Origin: Phycisphaerae bacterium
GTDB taxonomy: Bacteria; Planctomycetota; Phycisphaerae; Sedimentisphaerales; Anaerobacaceae
NCBI GenBank assembly: GCA_030619925.1
Contig: JAUXAL010000010.1
Span: 1-64,000 of the forward strand
DNA: 64,000 nucleotides
Reading direction: 5' to 3'
Shown: one piece after another, positions 43,344 through 51,206 of the stretch
Position numbering within the stretch: position 1 is the first letter of the stretch
Layout: the number at the start of each line of letters is the position of its first letter
Program-made: the position numbers and the translations under genes
Notes under the pieces: model-generated
Databases searched by the model: none
Seen by the model: the letters and a program-made list of their open reading frames with translations, nothing else
What the model was told of the DNA's origin: nothing

Positions 43344-43459
43344 AAGGATGAATATGAACGGTTGACTGAAATGCGAAGCTCTTAACTTCTCCTGTACCTA
43401 AAGGCTATAAAGATTCCACGGTGTCAGAAGACGAAAAACCCTACATTTCTCCAATACTA

Positions 43460-43488
43460 TTTATACCAACTTAGCCATTTCACTTCAA
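43460..43488 (-). promoter_or_regulatory. Sigma-70-type promoter, shared-spacer type, copy 2
   Basis: On the minus strand TTGAAG, a 17-base spacer ending GGCTAAGTTGG, and TATAAA (43460-43465). It is the likely promoter of the gene at 43087. Confidence 0.65.
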
Positions 43489-43510
43489 GGTCAAATTTCC
43501 AATATTTTTT

Positions 43511-43562
43511 GTAGGGGCAACCCTTCGTGGTTGCCCTGAGGGCAGGCACATGGGCCTGCCTC
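43511..43562. repeat. GTAGGGGCAACC...GGTTGCCC repeat, copy 1
   Basis: GTAGGGGCAACCCTTCGTGG is followed by TTGCCCTGAGGGCAGGCACA and GGGCCTGCC. The related copy at 50883-50936 also sits beside a shared-spacer promoter. Confidence 0.7.
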
Positions 43563-43726
43563 TGCGATAAGATTCTACAACAAAGTGTAACTATCTTATT
43601 TGCAACATCTTATAAGCATTTGCGGAGGAAAACTTGTCCCTGACTCCTGTTGCAGGAGTGATAAGGGCGGCCACGCGGGGCCGCCCCGACTATACCACAG
43701 CTTTACACTTCATCCACCGGTCCAAA

Positions 43727-43746
43727 CTTGTCTGACGACAGTCAAG
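43727..43746 (+). repeat. CTTGTCTGACGACAGTCAAG repeat, copy 4
   Basis: An exact intergenic copy flanked by AAA and ATTTCC, 250 bases before copy 5. Confidence 0.85.
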
Positions 43747-43876
43747 ATTTCCGGGAGGATTATACCAGGACTAAAGTAGTCTGTGATTAAGGCCGATTAA
43801 TCCACCGTGGGTTGGGCGGATTAATTTAGTTTGAGAAGAATAGGCCTTGAGCCCAAGGACTCTGAATACGACCGCC

Positions 43877-43974
43877 CGACGGACAGAAAACAGAGGACAG
43901 AGGACAGAGAACAGAAAACAGAGGACAGAGAATAGACAATCTGACTTCTGATTTCTGACTTCTGACTTCTGAGG
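43877..43974. repeat. ACAGAGGACAGA / CTGACTTCTGA repeat, copy 2
   Basis: An array of ACAGAGGACAGA units followed by CTGACTTCTGATTTCTGACT units, ending 15 bases before ATG 43989. It matches the element at 9077-9144. Confidence 0.6.
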
Positions 43975-43988
43975 ACAAAGAGCAAAAA

Positions 43989-46316
43989 ATGTATGAAACT
44001 TGTCTGACGACAGTCAAGATTCCGGACCATCTTGCAAATATAGCAACTATCAGCCGAAGCACAACCGTCAAAGCCGCAGCGATTGAGATGCTAACTCATA
44101 AAATTGGCTGTCTTATCGTTAATGATGAGGATGGGAAACTTGCAGGGATCGTGACAGAGCGAGATATTGTCAGCCAGGCGATTATTTCTCCAAAAGGTCT
44201 TGATGAAACCACTGTAGCCGAGATTATGACAAAACAAGTTGTTTCGTGCTTTCCCGGTACTTCGACCAGCGAGGCGCGAGAGATAATGACCGCCAATAAG
44301 ATTCGCCACTTACCCATGGTCGATAACGGAGTTGTGGTAGGGATGCTCTCGGCGCGCGATGTTATGGAACAGCAACTTCTTGAAGACCGAGCGGCGGCAG
44401 AAGAAGTCACGACGCTTTCGAATTGTCTGAAAAGCATTGATTTAGATGAAGTGGCCAATATAGTGACCAGCGAGGTGCCTAAGCTCTTTCAGGCCCAAAG
44501 GGCTGTCCTGTGTCTTCACAAGGATGGGTGTACAACAAAAAACGCCGCGTTAGTTAGTTCCAAAGAATGCTTGTGCCCAAAAGAGCATCTGAAGCGCCCA
44601 GAGGACCCGCCGAAGGCGGGTATGATCATGGCCGGCGGTGCCGGCGGCGAACCGGCCGAAGGCCGGCTTGATCAGACCCGCCTCCGGCGGGCTGATGAAG
44701 CTCGCCTGCCAGCGGCCAAGGGTGGATTTTACTATGACAACATGCCCCATAGCTGTGAAAAGCTGGGGGCACAATCCCCGCGTTTGGTCATCCCGCTTAG
44801 TGTCTGTGGTCCGAAAGAACCTTCATCCGGCAAGAGCAAGCACGTGTCTGCCTATTTGTGCATGTGTGGCTTAGCCACTTCAGTCGCTGCAAACAGGGAA
44901 CTGACTTCTTATAAGGCCAAATTAGTAAGAGAAATCCTGAACTCACATCTGACCAATGCAAGACTGTATCAGGAGGCAAGGTTAACTTCGCTTACCGATG
45001 CACTGACCGGGGTAGGCTCAAGGAAATTTCTTGAGGACAGACTCCAAGTCGAATGCGCCCGTACCAGACGGTACCGACGTCCATTCTCCGTGGCAATCAT
45101 AGACCTGGACAATTTCAAAACGATCAATGATATGCTGGGTCATGCCAGTGGGGACGATGTGCTGAAGAAATTCGCCGCATGTATGAAAAGTCAGAAAAGG
45201 GACGCGGACGCACTCGCGCGCTATGGTGGTGACGAATTTGTCATACTAATGCCAGAAACCAAAGCCCAGGATGCCCTGACATTACTGGAAAGGCTTCGAG
45301 CCAAAGTGCAGGAAATCAAGCTGGCACAGGACCCGCCGCTCGTCGGGGCGGAGCCCGCCGGAGCCGGCCTGTCGATCACAATCAGTTGCGGGATAGCACA
45401 AAGCCTGCCCGACCCGCCGGAGGCGGGTCTGATCAAGCCGGCCTTCGGCCGGCCTGATTCTTCCAGTGAAGCGATGCGGAGAGCGGACATGGCTCTTTAC
45501 GAAGCCAAAAGTGCCGGCCGAAATTGCGTTAAAATCTGGGACGAGACTATGTCAAAGCATGTGAAGGCGGGCGATATCGAAGTTGAGAAAATTGAGAAGC
45601 TTCAAAGACGTATTACCGGCCTATCAGAACAAACAGAGAAGATGTTTATTCAAAGCATATGGGGATTGGTTCAGGCGCTTGAAGCTAAAGACTCCTATGC
45701 CAAGAAACATTCTGAAAACGTAATGTATTATTCCCTCGGCATTGCCAAGACAATGAAAATCGCCCCAGAGCAGATAGAGACCATCGGCCGCGCCGCTATG
45801 ATTCATGACATCGGAAAGATTGGGATACCCGACGCAATTCTGTCCAAACCAGGTAAGCTGACACCTCGTGAACGTACCGTAGTTGAACAGCATCCACTTA
45901 TAGCCGTGCGTATCCTGGAAAACATGACCTTTCTGGAACGAGAGATAGCTATGGTTCGACATCATCATGAAAAATGGAATGGTCAAGGCTATCCGCATGG
46001 TCTGTCGAAGACTTCGATACCACTCGGCGCTCGCATTATGGCTGTGGCAGATGCATTTGATGGGCTTACCTCAGACCGATCTTACCACAATTCACGGTCT
46101 CTTGCCGAAGCAATGGAAATCCTGGTTGATTCATCCGAATACGACTTCGACCCCGAAGTTGTTAAAGCTATGGCCTCCTGGGTGGAGAAAGTTCGCGGCG
46201 AAATGGGCAGCGCAGACCAGCTCATGCCAGAGGATTTGCTGGATTCGCAAAAGCACCTGGACGGTAGCTCTATAGCTGCACCTGTTCATGATGTGGCCAC
46301 CAGCTCTACAACCTAA
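43989..46316 (+). CDS. CBS-pair, GAF-like, GGDEF and HD-GYP protein (cyclic di-GMP turnover)
   Basis: The 775-residue cytoplasmic protein has two CBS motifs (about 15-135: VNDEDGKLAGIVTERDIV; HLPMVDNGVVVGMLSARDVM), usually an adenine-nucleotide sensor. A Cys-rich GAF-like domain spans about 150-335. The GGDEF domain has an intact GGDEF motif (about 413) and the upstream RDAD inhibitory site. The HD-GYP domain has HDIGKIGIP (about 606) and NGQGYPHGL. It can in principle make and degrade cyclic di-GMP. Repeats inside the gene encode residues 206-237 (splitting the GAF-like domain), about 475-489 (splitting the GGDEF end), and TCLTTVK at residues 4-10. The start lies next to that last repeat and may be less certain than the body. 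Confidence 0.9.
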   Translation: MYETCLTTVKIPDHLANIATISRSTTVKAAAIEMLTHKIGCLIVNDEDGKLAGIVTERDIVSQAIISPKGLDETTVAEIMTKQVVSCFPGTSTSEAREIMTANKIRHLPMVDNGVVVGMLSARDVMEQQLLEDRAAAEEVTTLSNCLKSIDLDEVANIVTSEVPKLFQAQRAVLCLHKDGCTTKNAALVSSKECLCPKEHLKRPEDPPKAGMIMAGGAGGEPAEGRLDQTRLRRADEARLPAAKGGFYYDNMPHSCEKLGAQSPRLVIPLSVCGPKEPSSGKSKHVSAYLCMCGLATSVAANRELTSYKAKLVREILNSHLTNARLYQEARLTSLTDALTGVGSRKFLEDRLQVECARTRRYRRPFSVAIIDLDNFKTINDMLGHASGDDVLKKFAACMKSQKRDADALARYGGDEFVILMPETKAQDALTLLERLRAKVQEIKLAQDPPLVGAEPAGAGLSITISCGIAQSLPDPPEAGLIKPAFGRPDSSSEAMRRADMALYEAKSAGRNCVKIWDETMSKHVKAGDIEVEKIEKLQRRITGLSEQTEKMFIQSIWGLVQALEAKDSYAKKHSENVMYYSLGIAKTMKIAPEQIETIGRAAMIHDIGKIGIPDAILSKPGKLTPRERTVVEQHPLIAVRILENMTFLEREIAMVRHHHEKWNGQGYPHGLSKTSIPLGARIMAVADAFDGLTSDRSYHNSRSLAEAMEILVDSSEYDFDPEVVKAMASWVEKVRGEMGSADQLMPEDLLDSQKHLDGSSIAAPVHDVATSSTT
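43999..44018 (+). repeat. CTTGTCTGACGACAGTCAAG repeat, copy 5 (in frame at a gene start)
   Basis: The copy begins 10 bases after the A of the start codon of the CBS-GGDEF-HD-GYP gene and encodes TCLTTVK. Confidence 0.85.
44605..44691 (+). repeat. GC hairpin array inside the GGDEF gene (four hairpins)
   Basis: ACCCGCC-GAA-GGCGGGT (44605-44621), linker ATGATCAT, GGCCGGC-GGT-GCCGGC (44630-44645), CCGGCC-GAA-GGCCGG (44652-44666), linker TTGATCAGA and CCCGCC-TCC-GGCGGG (44677-44691). It encodes an insertion of about 31 residues (PPKAGMIMAGGAGG..., EGRLDQTRLRRADEA) in the GAF-like domain. Confidence 0.9.
45412..45453 (+). repeat. GC hairpin pair inside the GGDEF gene
   Basis: ACCCGCC-GGA-GGCGGGT (45412-45428), linker CTGATCAA and GCCGGCC-TTC-GGCCGGC (45437-45453). 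It encodes PPEAGLIKPAFGRP after the GGDEF motif. Confidence 0.9.
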
Positions 46317-46385
46317 CAATCAATTTGCGATTTGTCCGGGCATGGGGACGGTGGCCGGTCAACCCTAATGCTTATAAAAACAAAC

Positions 46386-46418
46386 GGGGCCTATACCAAA
46401 TCGAGCAGTATAGGCCCC
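46386..46418 (-). terminator. Conserved hairpin terminator behind the 46497 gene
   Basis: GGGGCCTATAC/GTATAGGCCCC with an 11-base loop, followed on the minus strand by GTTTGTTTTTATAAGC. It duplicates the hairpin at 40800-40832, flank included. Confidence 0.75.
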
Positions 46419-46496
46419 GTGGTTTGCTTTGCGGAGTTTATCCTGAGCAAAGCGAAGGGCTCACAACGACAAAGAGACGCCTCATATCAACGCTGC

Positions 46497-49400
46497 TTAC
46501 GGCTGAGGCCATAGTTGCTCATCAAGCCAGCTATCTATCAGGACAGCAAAGTCCATGAAGTTCACCGACTTGGAGCCGGGCGGCTCTGCATCATACATAT
46601 TAGCAGCCGAGGACACCGGAATATACAACTCGCCGTCGCCAGGGGTCTCATCAGCCAGGTACGCGATCTCGGCCTGCGACAGAGCATGGTTGTAGATACG
46701 CACATCGTCCAGCTCGCCGTCAAAGTAACCGGTCTGATTTGGTCTGCCGTTGAACTCAGCCGCCTCCGAGCCGATTCCCAGGAAACCATAGCGCGTATCT
46801 CCGGTTCCGAAAGCCGGTCCACCGAAAGCCGGTGTCTCCGCACTACCATCGATGTAGATAGTCAGCGTGCCATTGTCAAACACTCCCGCCACATGGTGCC
46901 ACTGCCCGTCATCGACGCGCCCGCTGCTGCCATAATCGACCTGACCCATACTGGTCATCACATGCCAACCTACCAGACCGGGACCACCGGCATCGCCACC
47001 ACCAATCGTCAGCCGCCAGTACTCATTGCGGTCAAAGGAAGCTATCATCTTCTCGCCGGGGCTACTGCTGGTGCGAATCCAGGCGCAGACACTGACTTGG
47101 GCATAGTGGGTCCCGGCGTACTGCATGTTTTGAATGGCCACGTAGTCGTCGAAACCGTCGAGGCTGATTGCCTGGTCAAACTTGCCGGCCACATAGGTTG
47201 GGCCGCCCTTTTCACTGCCGTGGTTGTTATTGCCGGAACTGTCGCTGGCATTGCCGTCAAACTTGTAGTGCGCCACCAAGCCGGCCGGGTCGGGTGCTGC
47301 CGTCGCAGCGACAGAATCGCTTTTGAGCCAGTCGCCCGCCATCACCTCAAGGTCTGCCATATCAACTACGCAGTTATTACTGAAATCGCCTGCAGGCTTA
47401 ACAAGCTCAGGGAGGCATCTGGGCCGATACAGCCTAATATCGTCAAAGTACATCTTACCTGAGCCTCCAGGCTGCGGATTACTCCTGTCGCCGAAGCCAA
47501 TAGAGAGCTTGTCAACATTGGCCAGGTTCAAGCCCTGATCTGCAAACTGTTGCAGCTCGATATTCCATTCTGTCCAGGTGCTTATCTGCGTTGCATTGGC
47601 ATCGGGATGATACACGACCGCAGGTGTGCCGCCACTATTGGCCACAGCCACATACATCGGCTCAGGAGCGTTGACGAGTATGCCGATATCCTGGTTGGCC
47701 CACTGCGGACCAACCGTGCCGGTGATCTGGACGTTGGAGAATGTGGCCTCGCACGTTATGTTAGTGTCATGAGACGTTAGTGCCAAACCTATATACATAG
47801 GTGTACTCATCGTAATCAGCTCACCGCCAAGCTGTGTCCATGCAGTGCCGTCGGCGGAATAAGAAGCGGTAACGTTGCCAGCCATGTCACGCTCTATTTT
47901 GACCCACTGCGGAGCGGTGATTCCGGCTTGTGTCGTACCGGTGCTGGTATCGCCTCTGGTTGTGCGACGCTGGAAGGCAACTCCGCTGGCGGGTGTGACG
48001 ACCGTCATGGCGTGCACGGAATTCGGGTCAAGCGTGTCACGAATCATCACGCCGGCCTTGGCCCAGTTGTGCGTGTTCCGCACACTCTCGACCTTCGCAA
48101 TAATCGTGCCGGCGCCGGAGAGCTGCTTGTAGACGAAGCCGAACTCGTCGGATGTGCCCCAGATATCCGCGCCTCTGGCGGTCATCGTGCAGGTGCCACC
48201 CGGCTCTTCTGTGAAGCTGCCGACAGATACCGGATGACCCTGGAGCCACAACGATAGTGCTTTAACACCGTGTTTGGTCCAATCACGCACCGAGCTCAAC
48301 GTCATGGTTGCCTCAGAGTTCCCGACGCTGTTGTCGTAGAAATACGGCATCGCCTGACTGCCCCAGTGAACGATACCGGTCTCAGCGTAATGCTCTCCCT
48401 GAGCAAAATCTGGGTCAGGATAACCTACAATGGAGCCGTTTGCCGGGTCGTCCCATCCATCTATCCACGTACTGAATATCTCGTTGGGCGACCAGTCGTT
48501 GTAGTCCTCAAAATTGTCCACGAGAATGAAGTTCGCTATCGCAAAGTTCCAGACTCGGCCTCTGTATATCGTCGCCTCGTCGGCTTGGACCTCATCGATC
48601 CGCCAGTAGTAAGTCTCACTGAATTCGAGAGCGTCAGGGGGAATATAGCTGTTAGCATCCTGCCGGCCCCGATATATGCCTGTCGTATCGGAGGCATCGG
48701 CATCGGCCACAGCGTCCCGGTCGGTGCCGAGGTACACATCATGCTTAGCCGCAGAATCGCCCGGCGTCCAGCTCATGGGCGCAGCCTCCTCGATAAACGG
48801 TACGGACTCATGAGCCGGGCTCGGGCCCCAAGCACCTCTGGGGTCGCCCAGCATAGCCTTGCCAACCTCTTCGGCCGTCAGCTCCTTGTCGTAGATGCGG
48901 ACGTCGTCAATCAGGCCCGTAAACCATCTGTCATTGGTCTGATTGTGTCGCTGACCGAATATGACGTCGAAGTTGGCGACCGGATGGACCGGATCAGGGT
49001 CAGTATTTGCCCTTGTGTTGAGCTGGCCATCTAAGTAAAAATTCGCGCCCTCAGCGTACGTCGAGTTCTCCCGTACCGTCAGCGCGACGTGGTGCCATTC
49101 ACCGGTGGTCAGGGCGGTGTCATTCTGGGTATAACCGCCGCCACACTCTATGCGTACTCTGTTGTTGCCGCTGTTGAACCGGAATTCCATTCTATTGCCG
49201 CTGCCGGTGCTGCCCCAGCCCACAATTTCACTGTTGCCGCCGGTGGGGCCTTCCTTCCTAATCCACGCCGTTATGCTGAAAGCGCCTGTGCCGGTAACGC
49301 CTTTGTAGCCGTCTATGGTCACGTAGTCATCGCCGTCTAACTCCAAAGCATCGCCGTCAACGCCGGGCACATACTGCGGGTCGCCATGGAGCGTGCCATG

Positions 49401-50744
49401 ATGGTCATAGCCGGAATAATCAACGACAACAGTGCCAGTACCTTCATCGTCAAGCTTCCACCAGCCGATAAGATTAGACTCATAAATGGGCATACTCGGT
49501 TTTGTTCTGAAGCTCCAGACATCGCCTTTATGCGTGGAGACGCCATCGAACTCATCGACCCGCCAGTAGTAATCCTTATTATGTTCAAGGGCTCCCGGAG
49601 CATACATTGGATTTGTCGTGGGGCCTTTGTACGTATCGCCGGTGCCGGCATCCACATCGGTGGAACTGGCGCCGAAGTACACATCATGCAGTTTCGTACC
49701 GAAACCTGCCTCCCAGCCAAGGGTCACATCCAGGTCCACATATCTGGTACCATCAGCCGGGTCGGGGCCATAGACCTCCTTGGGGGGAAGTGTAAAACTC
49801 CAGACATCGCCCTTGTGTGTCGTACCGTCGGCCTGCCTTTCATCGACCCGCCAGTAGTACGTCACCCCCGGAACAAGACTGTCCGCAGAATAAGGGTCTC
49901 TCGGAGAGCCGACAAGAAAATATGGTGCGGTCAGGTTGCCCAGAAATGTGTCTCCGGTGCCTGTAGCCACATCGTACAGATTGTCGCCTAAGTACAGATC
50001 GTGCGAAACTGCGGTTTCTCCCGACGTCCAGCTAAGGCTCGCCCACTTATCCTCATGGAGGGCGCCGTCAGCCGGGCTGGGTCCCAGAGCATGTTCAGTC
50101 GTAAATTCTATATGCAGCAACGGGATCCGGTCCGCATTTGACCCTGCTCCATCCCGGGACTCGGCACATCGGATGCCTCTGGAGGGATTGGATGGGTCGT
50201 CGCGAATTAGCAGCACCAGGGCATTGCCGGTGGCCCAGCCGTCCTGGTTGACTATCTCCTGGATGATAGGGGCGATGTTCGAGGTTTGATCTTTCATGTG
50301 TGCCACAGTCCAATTTGCCGGAACCCACACCACCTGCGCTGTCGTTCTGGGCCTGCTGGAAATATCCGCACCTGAACGAAATGTAACGGCATCCGGACTA
50401 AGCTGGCCCTCGATAAGAAGACTAACGGGGTCTGTGCCGTTCTTTGTCTCATCGACGTCGAACCGCACCCACGCCTCCAAGATGGCCGAGCCCTTCGGAA
50501 TAGCGATATCCTCAAAGCGGAGACCTATTATTTGCTCATCGGTGGCCGGTGTACCCTCGTCTTCATAGGGCATCTCCAGGTCGCTGTCGGCCGCAGTCCC
50601 TAAACCGCCGCCGACGTCCTGCTCCATATCATCAGAACTATTGTTGACCTGGCGCTCTATCACAATTGCGCCAAAGACCACATTTGTACCGGCCAGAGCC
50701 AGCACCAAAACAAGAGATGTTAAAAGGAACAATTTCTTAGACAT
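46497..50744 (-). CDS. Large secreted protein with LamG, Fn3-like, DUF1349-like and dockerin-like parts
   Basis: The 1415-residue protein has a signal peptide (MSKKLFLLTSLVLVLALAG). Parts in order: a DNRLRE-like domain about 27-210; two Fn3-like modules (TYYWRVDERQADGTTHKGDVWSF; DYYWRVDEFDG); a LamG domain about 420-640 (LIGWWKLDDEGTGTVVVDYSG...LIDDVRIYDKELTAEEV); another Fn3-like module; a jelly-roll split by a DUF1349-like fold; a dockerin-like half (DFSNNCVVDMADLEVMAGDWL); a second LamG; and a C-terminal dockerin-like half (VNFMDFAVLIDSWLDEQLWP). It is a paralogue in part of the proteins at 6418 and 40892. It is probably an extracellular glycan binder or scaffold. Binding site AAGGAGGA supports ATG 50744. 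Confidence 0.82.
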   Translation of the reverse strand: MSKKLFLLTSLVLVLALAGTNVVFGAIVIERQVNNSSDDMEQDVGGGLGTAADSDLEMPYEDEGTPATDEQIIGLRFEDIAIPKGSAILEAWVRFDVDETKNGTDPVSLLIEGQLSPDAVTFRSGADISSRPRTTAQVVWVPANWTVAHMKDQTSNIAPIIQEIVNQDGWATGNALVLLIRDDPSNPSRGIRCAESRDGAGSNADRIPLLHIEFTTEHALGPSPADGALHEDKWASLSWTSGETAVSHDLYLGDNLYDVATGTGDTFLGNLTAPYFLVGSPRDPYSADSLVPGVTYYWRVDERQADGTTHKGDVWSFTLPPKEVYGPDPADGTRYVDLDVTLGWEAGFGTKLHDVYFGASSTDVDAGTGDTYKGPTTNPMYAPGALEHNKDYYWRVDEFDGVSTHKGDVWSFRTKPSMPIYESNLIGWWKLDDEGTGTVVVDYSGYDHHGTLHGDPQYVPGVDGDALELDGDDYVTIDGYKGVTGTGAFSITAWIRKEGPTGGNSEIVGWGSTGSGNRMEFRFNSGNNRVRIECGGGYTQNDTALTTGEWHHVALTVRENSTYAEGANFYLDGQLNTRANTDPDPVHPVANFDVIFGQRHNQTNDRWFTGLIDDVRIYDKELTAEEVGKAMLGDPRGAWGPSPAHESVPFIEEAAPMSWTPGDSAAKHDVYLGTDRDAVADADASDTTGIYRGRQDANSYIPPDALEFSETYYWRIDEVQADEATIYRGRVWNFAIANFILVDNFEDYNDWSPNEIFSTWIDGWDDPANGSIVGYPDPDFAQGEHYAETGIVHWGSQAMPYFYDNSVGNSEATMTLSSVRDWTKHGVKALSLWLQGHPVSVGSFTEEPGGTCTMTARGADIWGTSDEFGFVYKQLSGAGTIIAKVESVRNTHNWAKAGVMIRDTLDPNSVHAMTVVTPASGVAFQRRTTRGDTSTGTTQAGITAPQWVKIERDMAGNVTASYSADGTAWTQLGGELITMSTPMYIGLALTSHDTNITCEATFSNVQITGTVGPQWANQDIGILVNAPEPMYVAVANSGGTPAVVYHPDANATQISTWTEWNIELQQFADQGLNLANVDKLSIGFGDRSNPQPGGSGKMYFDDIRLYRPRCLPELVKPAGDFSNNCVVDMADLEVMAGDWLKSDSVAATAAPDPAGLVAHYKFDGNASDSSGNNNHGSEKGGPTYVAGKFDQAISLDGFDDYVAIQNMQYAGTHYAQVSVCAWIRTSSSPGEKMIASFDRNEYWRLTIGGGDAGGPGLVGWHVMTSMGQVDYGSSGRVDDGQWHHVAGVFDNGTLTIYIDGSAETPAFGGPAFGTGDTRYGFLGIGSEAAEFNGRPNQTGYFDGELDDVRIYNHALSQAEIAYLADETPGDGELYIPVSSAANMYDAEPPGSKSVNFMDFAVLIDSWLDEQLWPQP

Positions 50745-50882
50745 AATAATCCTCCTTCAAAAGCCCAATATGAGCTGTTAATTGAAATGTAAAAATCCTG
50801 ACTCTGCGGGACTCCACAGGATGGCCAAGCCCAAAAGTCCCTATACAGCTCTGCGCCTCACATAATGACTCAGCCAAACAAG

Positions 50883-50936
50883 GTAGGGGCAACTCTGTGT
50901 GGTTGCCCTGGGCAGGCACATAGGCCTGCCCCTACC
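50883..50936. repeat. GTAGGGGCAACT...GGTTGCCC repeat, copy 2
   Basis: GTAGGGGCAACTCTGTGTGG, then TTGCCCTGGGCAGGCACATA and GGCCTGCCCCTACC. It lies between the promoter at 50944 and the gene at 50744, so it is transcribed in the leader. Confidence 0.75.
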
Positions 50937-50943
50937 AATTTCA

Positions 50944-50973
50944 TTTATACCAAATTAGCTGCCCCGGCGTCAA
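50944..50973 (-). promoter_or_regulatory. Sigma-70-type promoter, shared-spacer type, copy 3
   Basis: On the minus strand TTGACG, an 18-base spacer ending GCTAATTTGG, and TATAAA (50944-50949). It should drive the 1415-residue gene with a leader of about 190 bases. Confidence 0.65.
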
Positions 50974-51035
50974 GGAAAATTTGTGTAAAACCGCCATTTC
51001 TCAGGATTAAGCAGCCGTTCAAAAATCGTCCACCG

Positions 51036-51077
51036 GCCCGTCGGAGGCGGGCATGATCACGGCCGGCTTCGCCGGCC
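51036..51077. repeat. GC hairpin pair upstream of guaA
   Basis: GCCCGTC-GGA-GGCGGGC (51036-51052), linker ATGATCAC and GGCCGGC-TTC-GCCGGCC (51061-51077). Confidence 0.85.
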
Positions 51078-51206
51078 TGTAGCTGTACTTGATACTCTTG
51101 GGCTTGATTTCTCCAAAGCAATTGTGTAATTTAGCCATCGTATATCGTGGATCGAGCAACGTGGTCATGCCGCGAGCGACGAGGGCCGAGCAACGAGAAA
51201 GGAATT

